Shown here: piece by piece, positions 37,425 through 45,931 of the stretch
Layout of the letters: each line of letters opens with the position of its first letter
Numbering within the stretch: position 1 is the stretch's first letter
Assembly: GCF_036245865.1 (NCBI RefSeq)
Contig: NZ_BTTW01000011.1
Span: 62,001 to 126,000 of the forward strand
Origin: Corallococcus caeni
Lineage (GTDB): Bacteria; Myxococcota; Myxococcia; Myxococcales; Myxococcaceae
DNA: 64,000 nucleotides
Direction of reading: 5' to 3'
Made by a program: the position numbers and the translations under genes
The notes under the pieces: generated by a model
What the model was told of the DNA's origin: nothing
The model's database searches: none
The model's input: only the letters and a program-made list of their open reading frames with translations

Positions 37425-37475
37425 GCGGAAAAACGCACAGGGCCGGCGCGGGCGTGGATGCCCGTGCCGGCCCTG
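37425..37475 (-). terminator. Rho-independent terminator of the chitinase unit
   Basis: CAGGGCCGGC pairs with GCCGGCCCTG, extended inward by GGGC/GCCC with one mismatch, around a six-base loop. On the minus strand the stem is followed by TGCGTTTTTCC, a true T run. It lies 30 bases after the chitinase stop. Confidence 0.8.
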
Positions 37476-37504
37476 GTGTGGGTCCCTCCGCGAGGGGAGA
37501 GGCG

Positions 37505-39544
37505 TCAGTGGAGCCTGGTGTAGAGCGCGTTGACGAGGCTGCCGTCGTCACCGCTCAGCTCCCAGAACATCGCGCCGCCCAGGCCCTTGGCCAGGATGTA
37601 GTCCGACTTGGCGTCGAGGCTCTGCGGGTCGTCGTAGGCCACCCACACCTTCGTCGTGGGGCTGTAGACGTAGGCCTGCTTGCTCTCCGGGTGGAAGAAC
37701 TTCGAGTAGCCGGAGCCGGCCTTCTCGAAGCGGGCCTTGAGGTCCTTGTAGTCGAACACGCCGGTGAGGCCGGACTGGCCGTCATCCCAGGTGCCCTGGG
37801 TGGGGACGCCGGACTGGAACAGCCCGTTGTTCACGTTGGGCACGTTGCCCCAGCCGCGGCCGTAGAAGGGCACGCCCAGGACAATCTTGGAGGCGGGCAC
37901 GCCCAGTTGGAGCATCTTGGAGATGGAGCCGTCGGTGTAGAAGCCGTCGTTGGCGCCCGGGTCGCCCGTCACGCGGTTGAGCGCGGAGTGGAAGTTGACC
38001 GTGCTCTCGAAGGCGCCGTGGTAGTCGTAGGACATCACGTTGATCCAATCGAGGATGCCGGCCAGCTTCACGGTCTCCTGCTTGTTGGCGAGCAGGTCCG
38101 GCGACGCGCCCGACGCGATGGTGAGCAGGTACGACTGGCCCGTCTGCGCCGTCACGGCGGCCAGCTGGGTGCGGAACTCCTGCATGAGCAGGGTGTAGTT
38201 CACCTTGTCCGCGGGGCTGCTGATGTTGTCCGGCAGGCCGCCACCGGTGGGGTACTCCCAGTCCACGTCGATGCCGTCGAACACGCCCACGCCGTTGGCC
38301 GGGGTGACGCCGGGGAACTGGCCTTTCACGTACAGGTCCACGCAGGACTTCACGAACGCGGTGCGCGACGCGGCGGTGGCGGCCACCTGCGAGAAGTACT
38401 TGGACCAGGACCAGCCGCCAATGGAGATGAGCAGCTTGAGGTTCGGGTTCGTCTTCTTCAGCTCCTTGAACGCGCGGAAGTTGCCGCGCAGCGCGCCCGG
38501 GTCCCACTCGCCGGGGTAGCCGAAGCCCTTGTCGATGTCCGCGAACGGGTCTCCGAGGATGCACTTGCCGTCCGGGGAGATGTTGGAGAAGGCGTAGTTG
38601 ATGTGCGTGAGCTTCGACGCCGGCACGTTGGACACCTGGTAGTTGCGGCCGTAGATGCCCCACGCGGTGAAGTATCCGACGATGCGCTTGCCGCCCGGCG
38701 GCGGAGGCGTGACGGGCAGCTCCACCACGACGCTCACGGTCTTGGAGCCCACGTTGCCGGCCGCGTCGTACGCGTTCACGGTGTACGTGTACGTGCCGTT
38801 CTGCGCGGACGTGGAGATGGCTCGGGTGAACGACGCCGCGGTGGCGACGAGGGTGCCGTTCTCCAGGATCTCCACCTTCGTCACGCCCACGTTGTCCGTG
38901 GCGCTCGCGGAGACGGTGAAGGAGCCCGCGGCGGTGAGGCGCGACGCGCTGGCGCTGGCGGTGACGACGGGCGCGGTGACGTCGCCGCTGGAGGGGATGG
39001 CGACGGTGACGGTGACCGTCTTCGAGCCCACGTTGCCGGCGGCGTCGTAGGCCTTCACGGTGTACGTGTACGTGCCGTTCTGCCCGGAGCCGGAGAAGCT
39101 GCGCGTATAGGACGACGCGGTGGCGACGAGGTTTCCGTTCTCCAGAATCTCCAGCTTCGTCACGCCCGTGTCGTCGGTGGCGCTGCCGGAGATGGTGATG
39201 GAGCCTGCGGCGGTGACGCTCGTCTTGCTGCTCGACGCAGAGACGACGGGGGCGGTGGTGTCGCCGCCGCCCGTCACCGGGCCCAGGTCGAGCCACAGCG
39301 CCGCCACGGCCACGGGCGTCCAGTCCGCCTGGGACGTATGGGCCTGACGGCACTCATAGAGCCGGCCTTCATAGGTGACGCGCGTGCCCACGGAGTACGC
39401 GACGCCCACGGCCCACGCGGCCTCCAGCGGCGCCTTCATCACGCTGCCCGGGCCCCCGGCTTCGGGCGCGAAGGACTCCTGGCCACAACCGGCGACGGTC
39501 AGCGCGGACGCCACCAGGCCCACAATCCACTTGCTACGACGCAT
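37505..39544 (-). CDS. GH18 chitinase lipoprotein with CBM and two Ig-like repeats
   Basis: A 679-residue secreted chitinase. It begins with a lipoprotein signal (lipobox VAGC, Cys20), then a CBM5/12 chitin-binding module (about 40-86, with WAVGVAYSVGTRVTYEG and a conserved Trp/Tyr set), two Ig-like repeats (97-183 and 190-275), and a GH18 barrel (about 286-679). The catalytic motif is DGIDVDWEYP with the acid Glu430. It would cut chitin from fungal or insect prey outside the cell. The start has GAGGAGAACACGA before ATG. nagA and the SIS gene lie directly upstream on the same strand, making a chitin-to-fructose-6-phosphate unit, and a T-run terminator follows. Confidence 0.93.
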   Translation of the reverse strand: MRRSKWIVGLVASALTVAGCGQESFAPEAGGPGSVMKAPLEAAWAVGVAYSVGTRVTYEGRLYECRQAHTSQADWTPVAVAALWLDLGPVTGGGDTTAPVVSASSSKTSVTAAGSITISGSATDDTGVTKLEILENGNLVATASSYTRSFSGSGQNGTYTYTVKAYDAAGNVGSKTVTVTVAIPSSGDVTAPVVTASASASRLTAAGSFTVSASATDNVGVTKVEILENGTLVATAASFTRAISTSAQNGTYTYTVNAYDAAGNVGSKTVSVVVELPVTPPPPGGKRIVGYFTAWGIYGRNYQVSNVPASKLTHINYAFSNISPDGKCILGDPFADIDKGFGYPGEWDPGALRGNFRAFKELKKTNPNLKLLISIGGWSWSKYFSQVAATAASRTAFVKSCVDLYVKGQFPGVTPANGVGVFDGIDVDWEYPTGGGLPDNISSPADKVNYTLLMQEFRTQLAAVTAQTGQSYLLTIASGASPDLLANKQETVKLAGILDWINVMSYDYHGAFESTVNFHSALNRVTGDPGANDGFYTDGSISKMLQLGVPASKIVLGVPFYGRGWGNVPNVNNGLFQSGVPTQGTWDDGQSGLTGVFDYKDLKARFEKAGSGYSKFFHPESKQAYVYSPTTKVWVAYDDPQSLDAKSDYILAKGLGGAMFWELSGDDGSLVNALYTRLH
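38720..39256 (-). repeat. Two tandem Ig-like repeats inside the chitinase gene
   Basis: Two units of about 87 codons with a 93-codon offset. Shared blocks are TAPVV, GVTKLEILENG/GVTKVEILENG, LVATA and NGTYTYTV followed by AYDAAGNVGSKTV. The second half of each unit is nearly identical, including at the DNA level, suggesting recent duplication or gene conversion. Confidence 0.85.
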
Positions 39545-39601
39545 TCGTGTTCTCCTCGCCTGCGGTACACGCGGAAGGAGTCACGTCCCCATTTTTCCGG
39601 G

Positions 39602-40780
39602 TTAATGGCTGTCGTTGGATTTCGCCTGTCCGGCCACCCAGGTGGTGTGGACGGAAAGGTCCGGCTTGAGCAGCACGAGGTCCGCGCGCTGTCCGGGAGC
39701 GATGCGGCCCCGATGGCCATGCAGGCCGATGAACGCGGCGGGGTGGAGCGAGGCCATGCGCAGCGCTTCCTCCACGGGCACGCCGAGCGAGTGGACGCAG
39801 TGGCGAACGGCCGCCGTGAGGTCGATGTCCGCGCCCGCGAGCGTGCCGTCCTCGGTCTCCAGCCGGCCGTGGCGGCGCAGGATGGTGCGGCCCTGGAGGG
39901 TGAAGGACGTGACGGGCGTGCCGACGGGCGGCATGGCGTCCGTGACGAGGAACACCTTGCCCGGAGGTTTGACCTTGAGGAGCAGGCGCAGGTTGTCCGC
40001 GTGCACGTGCACCCCGTCCGCGATGACGCCGCACCAAGCGTCGTCATGGGTGAGCGCGGCGACGACGGGGCCGGGCTGGCGGTTCATCACCGGGGGCATG
40101 GCGTTGAACAGGTGGGTGAAGCCGCGCACGCCCGCGTGCAGGGCCTGGGTGGTGCGCTCGCTGGTGGCGGCGGTGTGGCCCGCGCTGAGCACCACGCCGG
40201 AGGTGGCGAGGCGGCGCAAGATGGCGTCGTCCACGCACTCGGGAGCGAGCGTCATCAGCACGCGGCCGCCGTGCGCGGCGAAGCGGCGGGGCAGGGCGGT
40301 GAGGTAGTCGAGGTCGCGAGGGTCGGGCGCGCGGATGAAGGAGGGCACGTGGACGCCGGCGCGCTCGCGGCTGATGAAGGGGCCCTCCAGGTGGATGCCG
40401 AGCACGCCGCTGCCGGGGCGCGAGGTGGCGGTGAGCGCGGCCTCGCAGGCCTCGCGCATGCGGGCGGCGTCGTCGGTGATGAAGGTGGGCAGCAGGCCCG
40501 TGGTGCCGCACGCGCGCATGGCGGAGGCGATGGCGAGCGCGGCCTCCACGGTGGGCGTGTCGTTGAAGAGCACGCCCCCCGCGCCATTGACCTGCACGTC
40601 CACGAAGCCCGGAGCGATCAGCGTGTCACCGGGCAGCGTGTGCACGGTGGCACTGGGAGGGATTGCGGAAGCGGGGACGACGGCGTGGACGGTGTCCCCT
40701 TCGAGAACGACGGCGTGACCTTCGAGGAGCTGGTCCCCGGTGAAGACGCGAGCGCCCTGCAATGCGGTGGGCGTGGGCAT
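39602..40780 (-). CDS. nagA: N-acetylglucosamine-6-phosphate deacetylase
   Basis: A 392-residue amidohydrolase that removes acetate from GlcNAc-6-phosphate. Family landmarks: APGFVDVQVNGAGG, the metal-site region GIHLEGPFISRERAG, the AGHTAAT His, FTHLFNAMPP, and the catalytic Asp in VFLVTDAMPP. Length is normal. Its ATG overlaps the stop of a 31-codon fragment (TGATG) that is a partial copy of its own first codons; that fragment in turn overlaps the stop of the SIS gene. The chitinase start lies 57 bases downstream. Together with the SIS protein it would convert GlcNAc-6-P to fructose-6-P, ammonia and acetate. Confidence 0.95.
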   Translation of the reverse strand: MPTPTALQGARVFTGDQLLEGHAVVLEGDTVHAVVPASAIPPSATVHTLPGDTLIAPGFVDVQVNGAGGVLFNDTPTVEAALAIASAMRACGTTGLLPTFITDDAARMREACEAALTATSRPGSGVLGIHLEGPFISRERAGVHVPSFIRAPDPRDLDYLTALPRRFAAHGGRVLMTLAPECVDDAILRRLATSGVVLSAGHTAATSERTTQALHAGVRGFTHLFNAMPPVMNRQPGPVVAALTHDDAWCGVIADGVHVHADNLRLLLKVKPPGKVFLVTDAMPPVGTPVTSFTLQGRTILRRHGRLETEDGTLAGADIDLTAAVRHCVHSLGVPVEEALRMASLHPAAFIGLHGHRGRIAPGQRADLVLLKPDLSVHTTWVAGQAKSNDSH

Positions 40781-40875
40781 CACACGGCTCCCGTGAGCTT
40801 GTGCGAGACGACGGCACGCCCTTCGAGTCGCGGGCTTGCGGTGAAGACGCGAGCGCCTTGAAGGACGGTGGGCAT
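40780..40875 (-). pseudogene. 31-codon fragment duplicating the start of nagA
   Basis: A short frame starting at ATG 40875 and ending at TGA 40780-40782. Its product starts MPTVLQGARVFTASPRLEG, against MPTPTALQGARVFTGDQLLEG in nagA; 19 bases (GGCGCTCGCGTCTTCACCG) are identical. Its end, KLTGAV and stop, matches the end of the SIS gene (KVTETV and stop). So a unit spanning SIS stop and nagA start is repeated with a 95-base offset. Both junctions keep the same TGATG stop/start overlap, so ribosomes could pass through all three frames. It is most likely a duplication remnant. Confidence 0.7.
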
Positions 40876-41990
40876 CACACGGTCTCCGTGACCTTGCGCA
40901 GGTGCGCGGGAGCATCCGGGTCCAGCCCGCGCGCTGTCGCGAGCTGGTGCACCGCGAAGTAGAAGCTCTGCACCTGGCACAGCGGCGCGAGCGCGGCGGG
41001 GAGGCCCGGCAGCGTGGGCAGGGATTGCGCGCCGGGAACGGGCAGGGCGGTGTGGACGCTCGCGCCCAGCTCGACCATGCGCTGCACGACGTCGCGGGTG
41101 CCCTGGGCGGCGCTGTCCTCCTGGCCCAGGGCGAGCACGGGGAAGCCCGGCCGCACCAGCCCGAGCGGACCGTGGAGGACCTCCGCCGTGCTGAAGGCTT
41201 CGGCGTGCATGCGGCAGGTCTCCTTGAGCTTGAGCGCCATCTCCAACGCGGCGCCCAGGCCACTGCCCCGGCCGACGACGTAGAGACTGGTGGCCTCCTT
41301 GAGCGTCGCGAGCGCCGGCCACCAGTCGAGCTTGCCCGCGGCCTCCAGTGCGTCCGGGAACCGCCGGGCGGCGTCGTGCAGCTCCGCGGAGTCCGACCAG
41401 TGCGCGACGAGCTGGAGGAAGGCGAGCCCGGAGAGCAGATAGGACTTGGTGGCGGCGACGCTGTGCTCGGGGCCAGCGGACAGCGGGACGCGCACGTCGC
41501 ACAGCGAGGCCAGCGGCGAGGACTCGTCGTTGATGAAGCCCAGTACGACGGCGCCTCCCGCGCGGGCGGCCTCGGTCATGCGCAAGAGGTCGGGGCTCTG
41601 ACCGGACTGCGAGACGGCGATGAAGAGCGCATCGCGCAGGTCCAGCGAGCGCGTGTTGTAGACGGACGCGACGCTGGGGCCCATGGACGCCACGGCGCGG
41701 CCCAGCGTGGTTTCGATGAGGTACTTGCCGTAGACGGCCGCATGGTCGGAGCTGCCGCGGGCGCAGGTGACGACGAAGCGGGGAGGCGTGCGCCGCAGGC
41801 GAGCACCCAGGTAGGCGAAGGTGTCGCGGCAGCGCTCGAGCTGGCGGCGGGCCGCGGCCGGAGCCTGGGCGGCCTCACGCGCGAGGGCGGGAAGGGAGGG
41901 GGTCGTCTGGGTGGGGTCCACGCGCAGGGGGATAACAGCCTCCAGGGGTGGACGGGTGGAGGAAGGCGCCGGGCGTGATGCGTCCGACAT
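40875..41990 (-). CDS. Two-SIS-domain protein, glucosamine-6-phosphate deaminase-like
   Basis: A 371-residue protein with two sugar-isomerase (SIS) domains and no glutaminase domain, so it resembles the NagB-II/AgaS-type deaminase or the isomerase half of GlmS. First SIS motif: VTCARGSSDHAA, then IAVSQSGQSPDLL; second: LYVVGRGSGLGAALEMALKLKE with the catalytic Glu region and AFSTAEVLHGPLGL. Given nagA next to it, deamination of glucosamine-6-phosphate to fructose-6-phosphate is the likely reaction. The start is uncertain: ATG 41990 or 42011, neither with a strong ribosome site. Its stop overlaps the ATG of the 31-codon nagA fragment. Confidence 0.88.
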   Translation of the reverse strand: MSDASRPAPSSTRPPLEAVIPLRVDPTQTTPSLPALAREAAQAPAAARRQLERCRDTFAYLGARLRRTPPRFVVTCARGSSDHAAVYGKYLIETTLGRAVASMGPSVASVYNTRSLDLRDALFIAVSQSGQSPDLLRMTEAARAGGAVVLGFINDESSPLASLCDVRVPLSAGPEHSVAATKSYLLSGLAFLQLVAHWSDSAELHDAARRFPDALEAAGKLDWWPALATLKEATSLYVVGRGSGLGAALEMALKLKETCRMHAEAFSTAEVLHGPLGLVRPGFPVLALGQEDSAAQGTRDVVQRMVELGASVHTALPVPGAQSLPTLPGLPAALAPLCQVQSFYFAVHQLATARGLDPDAPAHLRKVTETV

Positions 41991-42099
41991 CCCGTGCGGC
42001 TCGGAGGCCATGCCGTCAGGCCGGACCTGGAGCGGGCAGGCCCGGGGGCTTCAACGGCCTGCCTTGACGGCGGGGAAGGGGCGGAGGAGAGAGGACGTC

Positions 42100-42426
42100 A
42101 TGCTGAAGACCGCCCTGGGCCGTTTCCGCGCTGTCGCCTTCTGGGAGGGACTGTCCTTCCTGGTGCTGCTGCTCATCGCCATGCCGCTGAAGTACGTGCT
42201 GCACATGCCCCTGGGCGTGCGCGTGGTGGGCATGGCGCACGGCGTGCTGTTCATGGCGTACCTCTACACGCTGACGATGGCGGCCATCGAGTACCGCTGG
42301 GGCGTGAAGCGGATCGCCGTGGCCTTCATGGCCTCGTTCGTGCCGGGCGGGACGTTCTGGCTGGACGCGCAGTTGCGCGGTGAAGACGCGTTGAACGCGG
42401 AGAGCCGCGCGCCTACCCGACTGTGA
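42100..42426 (+). CDS. DUF3817 small integral membrane protein
   Basis: A 108-residue protein with three transmembrane helices. The start LGRFRAVAFWEGLSFLVLLL, then MPLKYVLHMPLGVRVVGMAHG, then AYLYTLTMAAIEYRW fit the DUF3817 pattern, with the conserved E in FWEG and H in AHG. Function unknown for the family. The ATG has GGAGGAGAGAGG upstream. The end overlaps by 14 bases, tail to tail, with the membrane protein on the other strand. Confidence 0.88.
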   Translation: MLKTALGRFRAVAFWEGLSFLVLLLIAMPLKYVLHMPLGVRVVGMAHGVLFMAYLYTLTMAAIEYRWGVKRIAVAFMASFVPGGTFWLDAQLRGEDALNAESRAPTRL

Positions 42427-42709
42427 CGATGGCGATGCTGACGAAGATGGACCCGTTCAGGATGAGGCCCGCCAACGCGGGCGCGAACACCCGGGCGGGC
42501 AGGTAGCGCTTGTGGCGGATGAGCGCCACGAGGCCCATGACGAGCCCGGAGCCGAAGAGCAGGACCAAGGCGTAACCCAGCGGCCGTGAGCCCAGGAGAA
42601 GCGGATCCGAGAGTCGTTGGATCAGCACCGCGATGACGTAGAGCCCCCAGCTGCCATGCGCCAGCAGCCTGCCCCCGCGAGCCCGGTTGCGCTCCTCTGG
42701 CGTCAACAT
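42413..42709 (-). CDS. Small three-helix membrane protein, unknown
   Basis: A 98-residue protein with three hydrophobic helices (HGSWGLYVIAVLIQRL; LGYALVLLFGSGLVMGLVAL; FAPALAGLILNGSIFVSIAIV) and a charged start MLTPEERNRARGG. No family recognised. ATG 42709 has AGAGG six bases upstream. It overlaps DUF3817 tail to tail by 14 bases and diverges from the Uma2 gene. Confidence 0.65.
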   Translation of the reverse strand: MLTPEERNRARGGRLLAHGSWGLYVIAVLIQRLSDPLLLGSRPLGYALVLLFGSGLVMGLVALIRHKRYLPARVFAPALAGLILNGSIFVSIAIVTVG

Positions 42710-42801
42710 CGCGAGCCTCTCTTCTCCTCTCCGCGACAAGTCCTTCGCCGCGCAGCATAGACGACCCGGGGGGATTGACCCTTCCAGGGATAAGACCCAA
42801 C

Positions 42802-43494
42802 ATGTTGTTCGTGGAAGATAGGACTCTGGAGGTCGTATCCGAATATCCACGCGCACCCTCCCAGAAGGTGTGGGATGCGCTGACCGAGGAGGAGCGGGCT
42901 CGGATTGTGGAGTCCCTTCCTGGTGAGGTGACCTGGAATGAGATGCCAATGCCTGAAGGGGATTGGCACACCGGCCCGCGCACCTACGTGTGGAATGTGT
43001 TGCGCAGGTACTGGGCGCAGCAGTCCCGACGGGCGTACGTGAGCTCCGCGCTCCCCATCTACTATCCAGAGGAGCCACGCTTCGCGCCGGACCTGCTGGT
43101 CGTCCTGGATGCGCAGGGCCATCGCCGGAGAAAGTGGGTGTGCAGCGCCGAGGCCCACGGATTGGATTGGGTCATGGAGGTGCACGCGGGCGGAGATCGG
43201 AAGACGGCCGCCGAGGACAAGGTGCGGCGCTACGCCCGCTTGGGGATTCCGGAGTACTTCATCCTCGACGGACGGGATTGCACGCTGGAGTGCTATCGGC
43301 TCGCGACACCCGACGCACGTGTCTACACACGCCTGGAGCCCAGGCGCGGGAGATATGTCTCCGAAGTGCTGGGACTCGAATTCCAGTCCGAAGGAGGGCG
43401 CCTCCAGTTATGGACGAGCTCTACACCCCTTCTGAGCTACAGCGAGCGCATTCTCCAATTGGAGGCCGAGCTCGCCCGGCTCAGGCGAGGGTGA
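42802..43494 (+). CDS. Uma2-family PD-(D/E)XK endonuclease
   Basis: A 230-residue Uma2 (DUF820) nuclease-like protein. The nuclease signature is visible as PDLLVVLD, then VMEVHAGGDRK and DKVRRYARLGIPEYFILD. A coiled end (SERILQLEAELARLRRG) closes the protein. Uma2 proteins are common in cyanobacteria and myxobacteria; their targets are unknown. GC content and codon choice look lower than in the neighbours, suggesting a mobile history. ATG 42802 is chosen over TTG 42775. Its 3' end overlaps the comF-like gene by 14 bases. Confidence 0.87.
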   Translation: MLFVEDRTLEVVSEYPRAPSQKVWDALTEEERARIVESLPGEVTWNEMPMPEGDWHTGPRTYVWNVLRRYWAQQSRRAYVSSALPIYYPEEPRFAPDLLVVLDAQGHRRRKWVCSAEAHGLDWVMEVHAGGDRKTAAEDKVRRYARLGIPEYFILDGRDCTLECYRLATPDARVYTRLEPRRGRYVSEVLGLEFQSEGGRLQLWTSSTPLLSYSERILQLEAELARLRRG

Positions 43495-44185
43495 ACGCCC
43501 TCGCCAACGTCAGTACCTCCACCCTCGCGGCCCCCGCTTCCCGCAGCGCGACGCCCGCGGCCCGCGCGGTGGACCCCGTGGTGAACACGTCGTCCAGGAG
43601 CAACACCTCCTGCCCCTTCACCGCCCGCGACGCCACGAACGCTCCAGCCACGTTGCCCGCGCGCTCCGCCTCGCTCAGCCCCACCTGCCGCCGCGTCTCC
43701 CGCGTGCGCGTAAGCCAGCCCCCCGGCGCCGTCCGCCCCGTGGCCTTCGCCAGCTCCCCCGCGAGCAGGTGCGCCTGGTCGTACTGCCGCTTCCGGAAGC
43801 GCCGCACATGCAGCGGCAACGCCACCACGCACCCGGGCGCGGTCCTCAGGAACCGCCGCGCCTCGTCCGCGAGCAGCGCTCCCAGCGGCGCCGCGAGGTC
43901 CGGCTGGTCCTCGTACTTGAACCGGTGGATGGCCCGCGCCACCGGCCCCTCGTGCGAGAACGGCGCCCAGGCCCGGCTGAACGGCGGCGGCACCGTCCGG
44001 CAGCGGGGACAGGCGTTCCCGGGAAACGCACCGGGCTCCGCGCACGTCCGGCAACACACCGGCGGCAGCCGCTCCAACGCCGTGTCACACGGCTCGCAGA
44101 ACACCGCGCCCACGCCCGGCAGCACCTTCGCGCAGGCCAGACACATGGGCGGATAAACCAAATCCAGCAGGGCCTTCCACATCAC
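43481..44185 (-). CDS. ComF-family phosphoribosyltransferase-like protein
   Basis: A 234-residue protein with an N-terminal zinc finger of CxxC pairs (CLAC, CEPC, CRTC, CPRC) and a C-terminal type-I phosphoribosyltransferase domain with the PRPP loop VLLLDDVFTTGST. ComF relatives assist DNA uptake in naturally competent bacteria, and the PRPP fold suggests nucleotide or helicase partnership. Middle blocks FSHEGPVARAIHRFKY and PLHVRRFRKRQYDQA are family-typical. The RtcB gene ends 54 bases upstream of its start on the same strand. Confidence 0.92.
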   Translation of the reverse strand: MMWKALLDLVYPPMCLACAKVLPGVGAVFCEPCDTALERLPPVCCRTCAEPGAFPGNACPRCRTVPPPFSRAWAPFSHEGPVARAIHRFKYEDQPDLAAPLGALLADEARRFLRTAPGCVVALPLHVRRFRKRQYDQAHLLAGELAKATGRTAPGGWLTRTRETRRQVGLSEAERAGNVAGAFVASRAVKGQEVLLLDDVFTTGSTARAAGVALREAGAARVEVLTLARAFTLA

Positions 44186-44239
44186 CGGGACTCCCAGGGG
44201 CAGCGCAGCTTCGCGCCCCTCGTGCGAGCCCCGTGCCGC

Positions 44240-45385
44240 TCACTCCGCCGCGCGGCCGCGCGTCTTGTACGTGAGCACCGGCGCCAGCGTCGCCACCACC
44301 CGCACCAGCCCCGCCTCCACCAGGTCCGTCACCACGCGGTCGATGGCCTTGTACGCCGGCGGCGCCTCCTCGAAGAGCAGGTCCCGGTCCTCGCACACCA
44401 CGTGACTCTTGAAGGACGTGCGGGTCAGCGACTCCGCCGTGAAGCGCTCCTTCAGCCGCTCCCGCGCGGCCGTGCGCGTCCACTTGCGTCCCGCGCCGTG
44501 CGCCAGGCTGTGCGCGCTCTGCTCGCCCGTGCCCACCGGCAACACCAGATAGCTCAGCGCCCCCCGGCTGCCGGGAATCACCACCGGCCCCTCGTCCCAC
44601 GGCGCCGCGCCCTTCCTGTGCAACCACCCCACGCGCCCGCCCTCATGCCGCGCGGTCACGCTGTTGTGGCACACGTCCAACACCCGCCGCCCCGTCGCGC
44701 CAATCCCCTCCAGCGCCCGCTGCGCCACCAGCGCCCGGTTCGCCTTCGCCCAGAGCACCGCGCCGTCGTGCCGCGTGAGGTACGCGCGCGCCTCCTCCGA
44801 GTCCGCCGCCAGCCCGCCCGCCGCGTGCCGGTCCACGTGCGTGCGCAGGATGGCCTCTCCCAGCCCACGCGACCCCGAGTGCACGAGCAGGAGCAACCGC
44901 TCCTCCCGCAGGCCCAGCGCCTCGAAGACGCGCGCGTCGTGCACCTCCTCCACCCGCTGCACCTCCGCGAAGTGGTTGCCGCCGCCCACCGTGCCCAGCG
45001 CCGCCTCGAAGCCCGTGCTGCTCGCGCCGTGCTCCGCGAGGACCGCGTCCGTGTCCCCCTCCCACGGCCCCTCCAGGTCCAGCTTCGCCGCCCACCGCTC
45101 CGCCTTCGCCTTGCGCGTCAGCAGGTCCACGTCCCACAAGCCCATGCCACAGCCGATGTCGCTGCCCACGAGATAGGGATAGAGGAAGCCCTCGGACTCG
45201 AAGGCCGCGCCCACCGGGGCGCCCTTGCCGGGATGCAGGTCCGGCAATCCCACCGCGAGCCGCATGCCGGGCAGGCGCGCCACCGCCTCCAGTTGGCGGA
45301 TGGCCTCGCCCTCCACCCAGGACTGGGGCGAGGCGATGACGCGCACGGTGGCGGCCGTGGAGGTTTCAGAAGAGGGCGTGTTCAT
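44240..45385 (-). CDS. RtcB-family RNA ligase
   Basis: A 381-residue RtcB-type protein. Metal/active-site motifs include LPDLHPGKGAPVGAAF, GSDIGCGMG (Cys ligand), GTVGGGNHFAE, VHSGSRGLG and the guanylate-accepting His region SLAHGAGRKWTR, all in the expected order. It is about 100 residues shorter than E. coli RtcB and closer to the short RtcB2 group seen near release-factor-like genes, though none is present here. It would seal 2',3'-cyclic phosphate and 5'-OH RNA ends. It lies 78 bases after rlmH. Confidence 0.92.
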   Translation of the reverse strand: MNTPSSETSTAATVRVIASPQSWVEGEAIRQLEAVARLPGMRLAVGLPDLHPGKGAPVGAAFESEGFLYPYLVGSDIGCGMGLWDVDLLTRKAKAERWAAKLDLEGPWEGDTDAVLAEHGASSTGFEAALGTVGGGNHFAEVQRVEEVHDARVFEALGLREERLLLLVHSGSRGLGEAILRTHVDRHAAGGLAADSEEARAYLTRHDGAVLWAKANRALVAQRALEGIGATGRRVLDVCHNSVTARHEGGRVGWLHRKGAAPWDEGPVVIPGSRGALSYLVLPVGTGEQSAHSLAHGAGRKWTRTAARERLKERFTAESLTRTSFKSHVVCEDRDLLFEEAPPAYKAIDRVVTDLVEAGLVRVVATLAPVLTYKTRGRAAE

Positions 45386-45462
45386 GATGGCCGGTCCCGA
45401 CGCGGAGCCTTCTCGCGCCCTGACGCCCCACCCGGGCCCGGGCGCCCGGCCCGCCCTGCCGC

Positions 45463-45927
45463 CTACTTGTGGTAGGGCTCGCCCTTCAGGATGGTGAACG
45501 CGCGGTAGAGCTGCTCGATGAGCACCACCCGCGCCAGCCGGTGGGGCAGCGTCATCCGCGACAGCGACATCACCTGATGCGCCGCGCCGCGCACCGACTC
45601 ATCCAGCCCCTCGTCCCCGCCGATGACGAAGAGCAGGTCCTTCGAGCCTGTCTGCGCCTTGGCGACGTAGCGGCTGAGCTCCACGGAATCCAGCAGCGTG
45701 CCGCGCTCATCCAGCGCGACAATCCAGTCCTGCGGCTTGCGCTTGCCCAGGATGGCGGCCGCCTCCGCGGACTTCGCCTCGCCGGGCTTGAGCTTGCGGC
45801 CCGACGCTTCGTTCAGCTCAATCAGCTCGAAGCGCGTGTAGTGCTCGAGCCGCCGCGCGTACTCCTGCACGGCGGGCTCGAACAGTCCGGAGCGGTCCTT
45901 GCCGATGGAGAGGAGGCGGACCTTCAC
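45463..45927 (-). CDS. rlmH: 23S rRNA pseudouridine-1915 N3-methyltransferase
   Basis: A 154-residue SPOUT methyltransferase, normal length. The knot region is intact: [34 protein letters not shown], and the ending [14 protein letters not shown]. It methylates the pseudouridine in helix 69 of the large ribosomal subunit. The start is GTG 45927. It follows rsfS after four bases, the common bacterial order, so both ribosome-related genes are cotranscribed. Confidence 0.97.
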   Translation of the reverse strand: MKVRLLSIGKDRSGLFEPAVQEYARRLEHYTRFELIELNEASGRKLKPGEAKSAEAAAILGKRKPQDWIVALDERGTLLDSVELSRYVAKAQTGSKDLLFVIGGDEGLDESVRGAAHQVMSLSRMTLPHRLARVVLIEQLYRAFTILKGEPYHK

Positions 45928-45931
45928 GGGA

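Noticed and set aside
38720-39256. Repeats considered as CRISPR or mobile element
   Set aside because: They are in-frame protein repeats inside the chitinase, with no spacers or terminal repeats.
33767-40861. Very long open frame on the plus strand across several minus-strand genes
   Set aside because: Its translation is Arg/His/Ala/Gly/Val-rich with no domains and lies opposite recognisable genes; long antisense frames are expected at high GC.
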